Part shown: in pieces, positions 23,941 to 35,300 of the stretch
Layout: the number at the start of each line of letters is the position of its first letter
Position numbering within the stretch: the stretch's first letter is position 1
NCBI RefSeq assembly: GCF_003590095.1
Contig: NC_039483.1
Coordinates: 7,502,001 to 7,566,000, forward strand
Direction: 5' to 3'
Origin: Trichoplusia ni
Taxonomy: Eukaryota; Arthropoda; Insecta; Lepidoptera; Noctuidae
DNA length: 64,000 bases
Notes under the pieces: generated by a model
The model's database searches: none
The model's input: only the letters and a program-made list of their open reading frames with translations
Told to the model about the DNA's origin: nothing
Translations under genes and position numbers: made by a program

Positions 23941-26900
23941 AAAAGACTTTTTAAAGATAACATATTCCGTCTAATGAAAAAACAAGAACGTATTCGTCAC
24001 TATTGAATGCAAAATACCTTTAAAAATCCACATTAAGTATATCAGAACCAAAGTCGATCTATTTATAATTCAATATAATACGGTATTACATAAAAGCTGT
24101 CTGGCCGTCTCGTATCCGAGGCATATTGCAACCACGCGGTCTAATCATAGCAATAATTTGCAAGGTCGAATGTTTCACCGCAGTCCGGTTTCAAAGGATA
24201 TTGTCTTATGTAGAGGTCGGCATGATATTGTATCATAAAGTTCATATTACTCAATGAAATATCTTCCAGACAGTCGTAGATGGTCCCAAAATTTATCTCC
24301 CAAATTTTAATGAGTTAAACTTTGAAGTCGTAATGCATAAATCATTGTGTTTTGACGCTTTTGTTGTAATTAAAATATATTTATGTCTGTAGTTAGAATT
24401 GTATTATCTTCCATTATTAGTGTCTTCAGATAATATATTCATTATTGGACCAGTAGGTATCTTCCATTACAGTTGGAATATGTGACAAAAGATAATTCAA
24501 TAATCATTCAACTGTTAAATAACAGCCGAAATGAAATATGTAATCACAATAAACACAATAAATTGAAATGACACTTGAAATCAAATTGTTTTCAATCAGT
24601 TTATGCATGAAACGATAACAATTCTACGCGAAACATGAATAGAAAAGAGCAGTCTAACAATAATCGCGTCCAAGTCTCGCAGTGTCAAGTAACGCAATGC
24701 CCACATGTATAATTCATGTCACATTATAAGTGCACCTTCAGACGAGCACAAAAACACCGCGCCAATGCTAACACCATTTTGGTAAAGCTCGATAATGCGT
24801 AGAGACGCGGAAGTGGGAATACAGACGTCTGAGGACCATTAGCTTCTAAAATAACCCTAAACCAATTGTGGAAACGAGAGGGCGCACAACAGTGTAGAGC
24901 GAGGTCTCCCTTCCACAACTGCGACAGTCTTTCTCTAAGACGTGGTGCCAGGAGGCCCTCTGTTAGGATTGCTCGTAAAAGCCTTATTTATTGTAGAAAC
25001 TTGTGTTGAAGGCTTGAAGTACTGTTATACTTGAAGTATAGGAGCCGACGACCGACGTGACAGGAATCATAAGCTTGTGGAAGTGTATGCGTTCTTACTT
25101 ATTACATGTTCGAGTTGCAGGTGATTTTGTTTTGTTTTGAGAGAAAACTAATAGCATAGTATGGCTTAAAAAAAAAAGAGCATAAAGTATTTAAGTGTTC
25201 TTACAAATAATGAAAGTTGGCCGATAGATAGAAAATCAACCTTTAAAAAGAGAGCTGGAAAAATCCGTGTTCTTTGTTCATGCAGGTTGAAAAACGTATC
25301 GAGCGATCAAACCCAACCCCTACGAACAACAGGCTTAGAGCAACAGTTCGTAATGATGCCGGTTCATCTGGCTCCAATCACATCCAATTCACAAGTCGTA
25401 TTCCATTCAATAGCGACTCATTGCCGTGTGGAACCAATCTAGCTACGTTCTTGATTGATGTTTTCATTCAACTTTACTCGCAGTTTTATTTCTCCGTCGC
25501 GTGCATCTTTTATAATTACAGCACAAGATTTATTTCAAGATAAAAACAAGATGCGATATTTTCTGTACCCTATTTGAAGCGACATTTAACGACGTGTATC
25601 GTATGCAAAAACATCGATCCTTCATCTTAGAACGGAAATCTATACGAGTATGGTCGACTTGTAACTATTTTCATCTCAATCATGGTGACTGCCACAAAAA
25701 GTTTACCGTCTGAGCATGAATGTGAGAAATAAAATAATGCAGATACATATTTTACGACCATACGCCCGTATAATACACAGAATAGAAGACTAAAAGCTCT
25801 TTGCTACTTGGCTTCCGACAGAATTTGTCAGCAGGATTCTCGCAACTTTTCCCAAATCTAGTCTCATTTTCATGCCAAAACGTTTTTGCAAGAGAAACGC
25901 CATACAAAATACTTCAGCTTAGTACAAGCACAGGTGTATGCCGCACCTGCCCAATCATGGCACGTATCAGCATGTCTGAAATAAAATGAAACGGAAAATA
26001 TTTATAGGTACGAAACTTCTGAAAGCCGAAAATTTTGCCCATATTCAAAGGCAGTTCACAACTGAAGGAAAAAACAAAACAGCTAAACACGAAAGCAATA
26101 TCAGCGCTTCCAAACAGCACAGCCCCATACCTGACTGTAATACGCAACATACATCAACATCCCTGTAACTTGTTAGCGATACACAAAATACAGTCAGTTT
26201 ACGACGGTACGTCATCAGCAGGCATATTAACATGTGAGGTAGTCGTAAATTTTTATATGAGCGGGTACACGTCACGGTGATGACGGAGTATGTGAACGAT
26301 GGCAACACCAACACGCCGACGCCCGTTACTCCCGCCGCGAGGGGTAAATGCGTGACAGCGTTGCAAACGAGACACTGTTTTCGCACAAACAATGCACGCA
26401 CGATTTGAAATATCTGTTTTGTATACATCATACTCGTGACGCGTGATAGGACTGTGAGGGGGTTTCGCTGTTTTATTTAATATGCAACGTCTGTTAAGTA
26501 GGTCAGGTGTGATTTAAGACATATTTATTTTTACTTTTAATATGTTTTAGCAAGTCTTGTGTTTATAATATTGGTAACATGAGTAACTTGTATATAGATT
26601 TTTTTAGATCTCTTCATGTAATAAACAGAAGAACTGTCAGTGAAAACGTTAATTTCTTTGTGACGGTGAATCATCGCGTAAACATTTCCGTACGGACACG
26701 AAACGCATTTGCATTTGCGGTCGAAAAATTTTTGGACGTGTCATCCGCAGACAGAGTTGCCAGGTGCTGCAATCTTCCACCGTTATCGTACTCATGTAAG
26801 GATTTATGAATACTTAATAAATGCATGACAATATTTTACATAAACATAAATCATAAAAAATACCAAAACTTAAGGCTGAATATTAAAAAATCTCAAGTAC

Positions 26901-27907
26901 AATTTAAACACTGACTAAAAGACGGTAGGTACAATAAATCCTCATTATTCATGGCTTCTTATAACAGGAGAAATGTTAACAACCATGAACCACCTTATTA
27001 AAATTTCGAAAAACCATATCAATAACAATTTACGCATTAACACTTAGCGTTCCCACTCCATAATACATACCACTTACCGTTAAGTACTGTAAAGAAATAT
27101 CTTTAAAATACTCGAAAAATTCCAGTCAAGTAACATGGGTTACTAGGTACTGAAGCGTGTTAATAAATTTATACCTTATAGAGTGACAAATAAAAACACA
27201 TTTTGAATGACACGGATTGTTTCGATGAATAGAAACGACCTGTTCAGGTAAATTAATACCGTGGGACAGTGAATGGGCATCAATCATTCACAACTAGCAC
27301 CGTAATGGGGCATCGACAACCGACTATTATGGTTGAAGTTTAATTATCACTTTATATTATATTGACCATTAATTTTTCAACACAATGAAGCTATCGACAT
27401 CAAATATATTTACGAAAATAAACGACTGTTTAAAGTTATTCATTGAATTTAATGGCCGTCTGCGATACGCAGGTGCCTTTTCATTATCTCGCAACATTAC
27501 TTTGGGGCACTAAAAATAACCAAATTACCGTTGTTCTTGCGATTGTATACGGGTCCTTTTTTGTGATTGTTCAAGCCACCTTTGTTTCGGATTCGTCATA
27601 AACAAAGGTCGGGTGCACTGTGCTGCAGAAACGCGAAACAAATTGCATCTGCCGAAGTTACGACGATTCTTTTCAAAAAATACATTGACACTGATCTGGA
27701 TGGGAATCGGTAACTTAAGTATTCAGTCGATACATTTTAAGTGGGAAATAATAAAGCCTGTGAGACAAATATCTTTGAGGAAAAAACAAGTCTAAAAGAA
27801 ATTTGCTCTGAACAAAATGGTGCGTATGGACTTATTAAATAAACTTTAATAAATAAGTTTAAGTACTTAAAAGGATAAGCAATCGTAGTAGGTCTTTTTA
27901 TAAAAGA
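23941..27907. other. Intergenic or intronic DNA, no gene recognised
   Basis: Contains a degenerate palindromic repeat copy near 24860-24950 and a less AT-rich patch at about 26160-26450 with several overlapping open frames on both strands (up to 128 codons on the minus strand, cysteine- and leucine-rich). These frames overlap each other and lack recognisable motifs, so they are probably compositional. Confidence 0.4.
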
Positions 27908-28128
27908 CCTAATATATAAAGCTGAAGAATTTGTTTGTTTGTTTGAACGCGCTAATCTTAGAAACTACTGCTTCAATTTGAAAAAAATCTTTTTGTGTTG
28001 AGTAGGCCATTCATCGAGGAAGGTTTGAAGGAGCGAAGATACAATGGAAAATGTGGAAAAAACAGGGTAGATAGAAATCATAACTTATATCTTCTAACCA
28101 CGCGGACGAAGTCGCGGGCAACAGCTAG
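27908..28128 (+). mobile_element. Non-autonomous Helitron (Lep1-like)
   Basis: Begins around ACCTAATATATAAAGCTGAA and runs through the GTTTGTTTGTTTGAACGCGC and GGCCATTCATCGAGGAAGGT body to CGCGGGCAACAGCTAG followed by T. The subterminal CGCGGACGAAGTCGCGGGC can form the GC-rich hairpin expected upstream of the CTAG terminus. The extreme 5' end is altered: the TCTATACT start is replaced by TTATAAAAGACC, so the 5' boundary is approximate. Confidence 0.75.
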
Positions 28129-28795
28129 TTTAATAAATAATCGATTCAGAAAACTTAGTTAGTTTTTTTTCCTTTTTTAAGAACCTAAACAACTGTAGTA
28201 CCTATGTATAAGTACCAAAATAATTGAATATAAGTACGAATAATACAGTGGTAACAAGAAAAAAATTAAAGCACTAGAAAGACACAAGTTTTTCTAAAGC
28301 ATAATATTAATTACTCAACGACTACCGATCGTAATAACATTCGACGAAACGATTGACTTAAACTTCCTGCATAACCTATAAGGGACCGATAAACCAATAC
28401 GTCGGAACATAAGTAAGAAAAAAACCCGCTAATGATCGCTGAGTAATTGCAGAGCTACTTAAGCATAATACTGAATCATTGAAGCCAAGTCTTGCTATCG
28501 GCTTGGAGTATAGTTAAGTCACTGTTTTCCTAAACGCTGAGGGAGATTAGACATGTCAGGCTTATCTGTTTAACGATAAGAAGGGTTCGTCAGAAGTGGG
28601 GCATGAGTGTACCTAGAGATGAATAGAGTTGAGAGCAAGGAGCCTAAGTAGTAGAAAATTTAGTAAAAGACTTCAGTGGCCGCGAATTTATTCGACACAA
28701 AAATCAGTGCTGTGATTTTTTTAAACAATTGAATACGAATGTTTTTACTAGCAGAATTGGAAAACGGAATAAAGTATTTTAATTAAAAAAAAAAA

Positions 28796-29048
28796 CTAGC
28801 TGTTGCCCGCGACTTCGTCCGCGTGGTTAGAAAATATAAGTTATGATTTATATCTGCCCTGTTTTTTCCACATTTTCCATTGTATCTTCGCTCCTATTAG
28901 TCGCAGCGTGATGGTATATAGCCTAAAACCTTCCTCGATGAATGGTCTATTCAACACAAAATTATTTTTTCGATTTGAACCAGTAGTTCCTGAGATTAGT
29001 GCGTTCAAACAAACAAACAAACTCTTCAGCTTTATATATTAGTATAGA
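28796..29048 (-). mobile_element. Non-autonomous Helitron (Lep1-like), antisense
   Basis: On the minus strand it starts TCTATACTAATATATAAAGC and ends GTCGCGGGCAACAGCTAG. It is preceded by A at 28795. Just outside its 5' end is a short AGTATAG tandem (about 29041-29061), apparently an expansion of the terminal sequence. It faces the copy ending at 28128, about 670 bases away. Confidence 0.8.
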
Positions 29049-29422
29049 GTATAGAGTATAGATATGTATGGCTAGTGTAATCCATATCGTTGAAGACAAT
29101 TTATTTTCAGAACGTATAGCACTCATCATTAATTGGCAGTCATCAATTTGCAATGCTGGTGAAAAATACTTTAAAAACAAAAATTCTGGATTATATCTGA
29201 GATTGAATTATTCTCTTCTGGAAAAGACACAAGAGCAACAATTTGTAGAATTTAATTAAACATTGAGACCTAGTTGGCCCGATAGTATACAATGTAAGCC
29301 AATAAAGCAGAGCCTGGACTACATACTTGGCCGCGCTATAGTTTTTAAGTTGGAGACACGAACGACTCACGCGCACGACAACACCGCATTTACAGACCTA
29401 CTGCTGTCGTGGGAACGAGATG

Positions 29423-29457
29423 CCACTACGCATTGTGTGTAGCGGCATCTCTTTCAC
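29423..29457. repeat. Best copy of the palindromic 'GAGATGCC...GGCATCTC' repeat
   Basis: GAGATGCCACTACGC is followed by the loop ATTGT and then GTGTAGCGGCATCTC. The two 15-base arms pair at 13 positions, and the copy continues with TTTCACAA. Related but degraded copies lie near 1439, 17510, 24860, 32139 and 45822. Confidence 0.55.
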
Positions 29458-30400
29458 AATAGTAATTCACCTGTCTTAAGATATCATAGTACAGGAACAG
29501 GTCGCTTAAGGCACGCATTCATTGAATCAATAGAAGGAACATTGGCAATTTAAGTTTAGCATTATAGTTTAGTTTATGTTTGCTTATAGCCCGCAGCATT
29601 CTCGTGTGCTACTAAATTTAAGAACTAAGCAGGTTGACGCTTTGCCCCTGGGCTTGAACAATTAAAACAGAGCGAAAAGCTAATTGAAATCTGTCGTGTA
29701 ATGTTCGAATAGATAAAGGAACTCCTACATTATTAATTATTATACTAACATAAATAGATTACAGTTATTATTGTGAATAGATAAATGCTTGAATATGAAT
29801 AGGTGGGTTAAATTCCTTGTAAAAGACTGTGACTATTAAGTTTTGTTAATTACTGAGTGCCTTAAAGCACTATCAAGAGTGCAAAATCTTCGTCGGAAAC
29901 CACACGACAGTTACCCTCCGTAAGTAATTAGATAATAATTTGTTATTATGTTCAACTTTACCATTGGCTGCATGGGGTTAGAGATCCCTAAAATCCCAAT
30001 GACCCTGACTTCCCAAAGTGCTAAGAATGACAGTCAAGTGAAGCCAAGTCCACAACACTACCTCAGCTTTCACACAACATTCGGTCTGTCTCACTTCCGA
30101 ACAAAGTTGAACTAAATCGAAAGTTAAGAAGTTGGATTAAGTTGTTGCTGGCCGAAAACGATCAATCGCGCTATGTCAAGTCCGTTACCAGACTTTTGGA
30201 GATAAGATTAAAAGTTTGTAAGTAATGAGAAGACTTGAGATCTGACCGTTTCGCTGGCGTCGACCTCTTGCGAGACCAAGCTTCAGGGTCGACTTATATA
30301 TTTCAGTAAGGGATTTTTTGTGTCATTCCAAAGGTAAATTATAAAATAATCTCTCCGATATTAATTCTCATCTTTTACTTTGTCTGCACGCTAATCTGAG

Positions 30401-30482
30401 TAGTTGAGGTAACCACGTCAAACCCACTGTGAGCGACGTGTCGCGGGTTCGCTCCCCGCGTAGGAGGTTAGTGTGATCCGAC
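30401..30482 (+). repeat. tRNA-derived SINE head
   Basis: GTAGTTGAGGTAACCACGTC, then CAAACCCACTGTGAGCGACG and CGGGTTCGCTCCCCGCGTAG (B-box GGGTTCGCTCC), then GTGTGATCCG. Only the head region survives. It is very similar to the head at 4769-4860. Confidence 0.6.
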
Positions 30483-32138
30483 GCGACAAAAGGATTAAAT
30501 TACTAATTAAGTTTAAAAAAGCAAGATAGCTCTTTGCAATAGCTTAGGAAATAGCGAAGACTGACGAAATTTAATCGATCATCATTGTCTCAATCGTAAC
30601 AACCTGTTCCGTCGTCTACGTTGTCCATCATCTGTACACCTCAGCAAAGGTATGTACACGTACATATAACAAATAGCTGTTCCCTTTCAGACTACTAGAG
30701 CCTGCAACAGTGTTAGCGGATCTATGGCGAGGTGCGCGGATCTAGTCTTACCATTTTTGGTCGCGGCCGTCTCAACTGTCACGCGCTCGTGATTCTTCGC
30801 AGAACCAAAGGGTAGCTATGCGCATACAAAACGAGAAATGTATTCCCTCTATTCGATACCGAGAACGCCAACTGACTTTTTAAAACAAGTTTTGTAATTA
30901 CGGTGAAAGATATGAAAGCGCGATATTGACTTGAACCAGAAATTACACAAACTCTTTGAAATGAACGCACTGAGTCATCTACATAATACACGCATTAGTA
31001 GTCCACGCTTTGTTCGACGTCCAACTAAAATATCTTCAGGAGAATAAAGCCTAGGAAGCGGAAAATAAGCTTTTGACGCTAACAATGAACTACACAGAGA
31101 GACTTATTTGAATAAGTCAGCGTAATTAATTTTGCATACCCTGAATTAAACACGCGCATTGTGTTGTACGAAATTTAGTACAATACACGAATGTGAAAAT
31201 ATATTGCAAGCAAAACGCTTGTTATGTTGAATGGATTTATTGCATATAAAAAAAATATTATTTAATCAATGATTCCTATGTATTAGGAAAACCTACATAC
31301 ACCTGTCTGCCTGACAAGTCAGTTTTCTGTTAAATTGTGAGCCATTTAAAACTCATTTATGTAGCCATGAAAATAATGAAATTTGTTTGCCACATTCAAT
31401 TTTATCCTGTATTATCTTCTTCCGATAAATACATTCTAAGCAAATGTACAACAAACCTATATTCAAACGAGATATAGCAAAAACAGGTGTCAACGTAAGA
31501 ATCGATAGCACACTTCAGAAGTACCGTTTGACACGCAATCTGCGAAAACTAATATGGCCGCTCTGACAGATGCCATTGATTTCGGTGACAGTAATTAGAA
31601 GTTGACACGAGACTTTGGAGTAACAACAACAGGTGCTATAGGCAATGAAAATTGTATATAATTGTGTAGACTTATGATCATTTAATTATGTTAGTTAAGA
31701 AAAAGAAGGGTATCCGTGCTAATAGTCGTAGGAGATAGTCGAAGGCTGATGGAATCGATCTGTTAAAGAAATCCGCCATCTTATTTATAACAGTACGTTT
31801 GCTCATAAACAGGATACCATTAAAACAACAGTCTGAAGTAAAACTGGTTCCATAAAGAAACAAATACTATCTTTAACTTACAAAGATTGCAACTTGAAAG
31901 AAATTCTTAAATTGAAATTCATAAAACAGTTTTTTCTCATACGATTCTGATTAGCTGTTACTGCCATAGGTTACCTTAAACATGTTATTATAAAAACATT
32001 AAGCATTCACCAAACAAACAGTTAACATTTAAATAAATGCCTGAGATGATCAGTAATTAAGAGAGGCTTCAACACTTGAGTTTGTAGCACAAACTGTTGG
32101 CCTACTAGAACCTCTCAAAGAAACATTTGCAGTTATTG

Positions 32139-32195
32139 TGGTAGCGAGAAGCCGCTCTACGCTTTTAGCATGCCGTCTCACTTCCACAGCGGCAA
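32139..32195 (+). repeat. Degenerate palindromic repeat copy
   Basis: GTAGCGAGAAGCCGCTCTAC, then GCTTTTAGCATGCCGTCTCA followed by CTTCCACAGCGGCAAAAG. The layout is the same as the copies at 1439 and 29423. It lies just upstream of the exon-like segment at 32251 and inflates the open frame there. Confidence 0.35.
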
Positions 32196-32250
32196 AAGGT
32201 GACTTGAAGAGTTTAGGGGTTGGTGGTTGTACTGGGCAAGCTAGTTGCAG

Positions 32251-32362
32251 GTGTCAGGAGATACCGATCGTGTTCGACAAGTACCGGTGGGACACGCAAG
32301 ATGTTGAGATGCTGATGCTGAAGATAATGTTGTTGACCATTAATAAGATGTCGAAGGAGCAG
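32251..32362 (+). CDS. Candidate internal exon, unidentified (possibly chemoreceptor-like)
   Basis: A 112-base open segment is bordered by CTAGTTGCAG/GTGTC (acceptor) and GGAGCAG/GTATGTG (donor). In the open frame it encodes 37 codons, including IPIVFDKYRWDTQDVEML and LKIMLLTINKMSKEQ, which look like real protein rather than random AT-rich translation. A tyrosine-x-tryptophan followed by a hydrophobic helix and a basic turn is reminiscent of the last-but-one exon of insect odorant receptors, but the match is by eye and weak. I found no convincing neighbouring exons within several kilobases, so it may be an exon relic or part of a gene with long introns. Confidence 0.3.
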
Positions 32363-35300
32363 GTATGTGTGCACACGTTATGTGTACAGTGTGTGTATTT
32401 ATTGTGTCTGTGTATATAAGATATGTGAATTAGTAATGGGTTATTGCGAATGTCATCTTTAGAGATGGTGTTTTGTATTTAAAACACTTAAATTAATTAT
32501 TTAATGAAATCTTTAAAAAAGTTTGTCAACTTTGTGTGTTACTTGAGTGTTTTGTACCCAAAGGGTATAAAAGAATCCCAATAATTGTCGGTCCGTCTGT
32601 AACCAGGCTGTGTATCACGAACCATGATAGGTAAACAGTTAAAATTTTCACAGTTGATGTACTTCTAATGTCGCTATAGCAATAAAATATACTAAATAAA
32701 GATCGCGGTTAAGATAATTGAAACATTTTTTTTTGGTGAGTAATCAATTAATTACTTATTCACTATCTTATCCATCACTCAACCGATTTTTGTCTTGTAG
32801 CCTATTTGTACCGGTACCAGTAATCGACAGTGGGGCAAGTACGACTTGCATTTGACCGGTTACCGAGAGGATTTTAATTTCATTTTCTGACTACACAAGA
32901 CGTTATTATAATAAAACAACTTATGAGTATTATAAACTAATAACTTTACTCGCCTTATTTAAACATTGTTAACTTTTATCAATGAGTAAAAAATATACAA
33001 AATCTTTAAGTCTCAATGAAACTTACCAACACTTTAATACAATCAACATTCCTTGCAATACAATTCTTGAAAAGAGTTTTTATTTAAAAAAGTTTTCTTC
33101 ACACCGCGTTACGACCAGCTACATAGTTTTACGGTAAACCGAAGTTAACAGAGTCACATTAAAACCGTCCAATACCGTGCACTTCTAATAAAAACTTAAT
33201 AGCTTTTTGAATAAAAATCGAATATTAATTTCGTTCTTTATTGCAGAGAACCGTTTGTAACAGAGCGAGAATTGCGAGAGCAGATATTTTACTCGAGTTT
33301 CAACCATTTTAAAAGGTTTTTTTTTTTAGAATTGGTGAATTTAGTTTTTATTGAGTCGATGTCGTATTTGTTTAAGACCAGCTTCTTTTAAGACAGAATG
33401 AAAAGAATATCGTGTTGGAAACTTGTCTAAAGCAGGAATTCTTTAGAACCACATCCACGCCATACTAGGCAATAGCTTTTATGTAATATTTTTACGACTT
33501 TAAAGTGTGGACGAATCGCTCGAAACCGTCAAAGTAGAGATACAAGATACTTCTGTCAGTAAAATACATAAAATAAAAAAATTAAGCACTAATAAACTAA
33601 CTAATTTCTAGTCATTAAATATAAACTCTATTAAATGACTAGAAAGAGTTTTCCAATGTAGTAATATCGATGTACGTTCTTTACTAGGTCTAAATAAACT
33701 CATAGATTGTCTAAAGGATTTATCTTATTGACATTGGTTTAAACGACAATCGTATGGGAAATATAAACATTAAACCTATAAACAAATATGGCTACAACCA
33801 TTGTTTGAAAATAAGAATTGTTTTATTCTTCTTTTAAAACTTTTTCTTAAAAGTTCCCAGACATTAAAAATAAATTCGATTGTTGTCTACGCTTTTTTGT
33901 TGCGCCAAAACCGTACTTTTTTTTTTGTTTATATTAAGCACCATTGTTTGTTGTTGGTACGTAATCTTTATTGAGATAAAACCTTTTAAGTTTTCTTTAC
34001 AAATAGATTACTTTAGTTTTACTCTTGCACAGACTTGCCAGGTCTTAGCTTTTAGACAGAACCTAATTACATTTTTTCAATTATTTGCAGACTTAAAGCA
34101 AAATGAGCTGAAAATTTAACATTTTTTCTTTGAAAACACTGGATTGTCTGAGTACCTAATACTACCTCATCAAACAAAATTAGTAACAAAGAGGATAACT
34201 TCAATTATGTCTCCCCTTAAAACATGATTCGCCTCATAATCTCCGCGCTCGTGATCACGGTTAAGCTTCTAAACCCTTGATATATAATTCAGATAGTAAA
34301 AACTCGGCTTTCGTGAGGGTCCCGCCATAACTCTCATAGGAAAACACCTGTCTACACAGCTCCGAGGATAAACATTTGGAAACCCACAATGTGAACGCGC
34401 TGAATAAAGAATTCTTGTCATACTTGTCTGGCGTTCCAAAACCAAATGTGACTTTGTCAGAGAGAGTGGGTGAATATGAAATACGATACAGTTTATTTTT
34501 TTAAATAATTTAAAAAGCAGTACTTTTTATTTATTATTTAATTAAACCTCCTTACAAAAAGAAACAGGTATGTTTTGTTTATCGTTTTTTTTTTAATATC
34601 CCTATATTATGTATGTTTTAGGACAGCATGTCAGTTACCTAGACGATATTTGACGTCCACATTGGCTCGAACGATATCCTAACTACAACAAATAATAATG
34701 TCTTGCAATAAAATAATTAATTTAATGGTTTCCCTTTAAAACAGAAACCATTTAACTTGTAGTCTGACACAAAAAACTACATTTCCCAATTTAAATTTAA
34801 AAATATGATAACTTATTTAATTATAATGTGACACACAGTAGATCAAATATAAAAAATAATCGTTTCTTTTTGTGCATAATTAAACTAGTTTCATATTAAA
34901 CATAGTGTCAGTAGCCGCGGTTGTACGCACGTGGTTGCATTGTGGTTAACATCGCGCAAGGTTCATCTAGTATTACAATCAGCGCCACTTTATTTCAATA
35001 TTCCCTACCTACAACAGTCTAACTAAAAGTATCAACAGTCCCCACATAACCGATAACTGTAAAATTTGTACGACAGTATTCGACCAAAACCCTCCTATCG
35101 TAAAATACAAAGCATTCGCAAAGAGGGGAGAAAATGCTCGATAAAAGAAATAGAACCGCAACCACACAAGTGGATCAAAGAGGAAATAGTCTGCGACAGG
35201 CAGCCGTCGCTCAAGCCCGTGTAACTCAGGCCAGAGGACATTTACTCTTATTAGTGTTGGGACAACACACACACGACGTCTACGATGTTTACGATGTCGA

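Larger units (their letters stand above)
29049..32130. other. Intergenic or intronic DNA with SINE and palindromic repeat copies
   Basis: No protein-like frame was recognised. A SINE head lies at 30401-30482 and the best copy of the palindromic repeat is at 29423-29457. A somewhat GC-richer patch at about 30640-30800 has no identifiable content. Confidence 0.45.

Noticed and set aside
26045..26431. 128-codon minus-strand open frame
   Set aside because: Overlaps several other open frames on both strands in a locally GC-richer patch; the residues are Cys/Leu-rich with no motif, so it is probably compositional.
28803..29042. 79-codon open frame
   Set aside because: It lies entirely within the antisense Helitron at 28796-29048 and is a by-product of its sequence.
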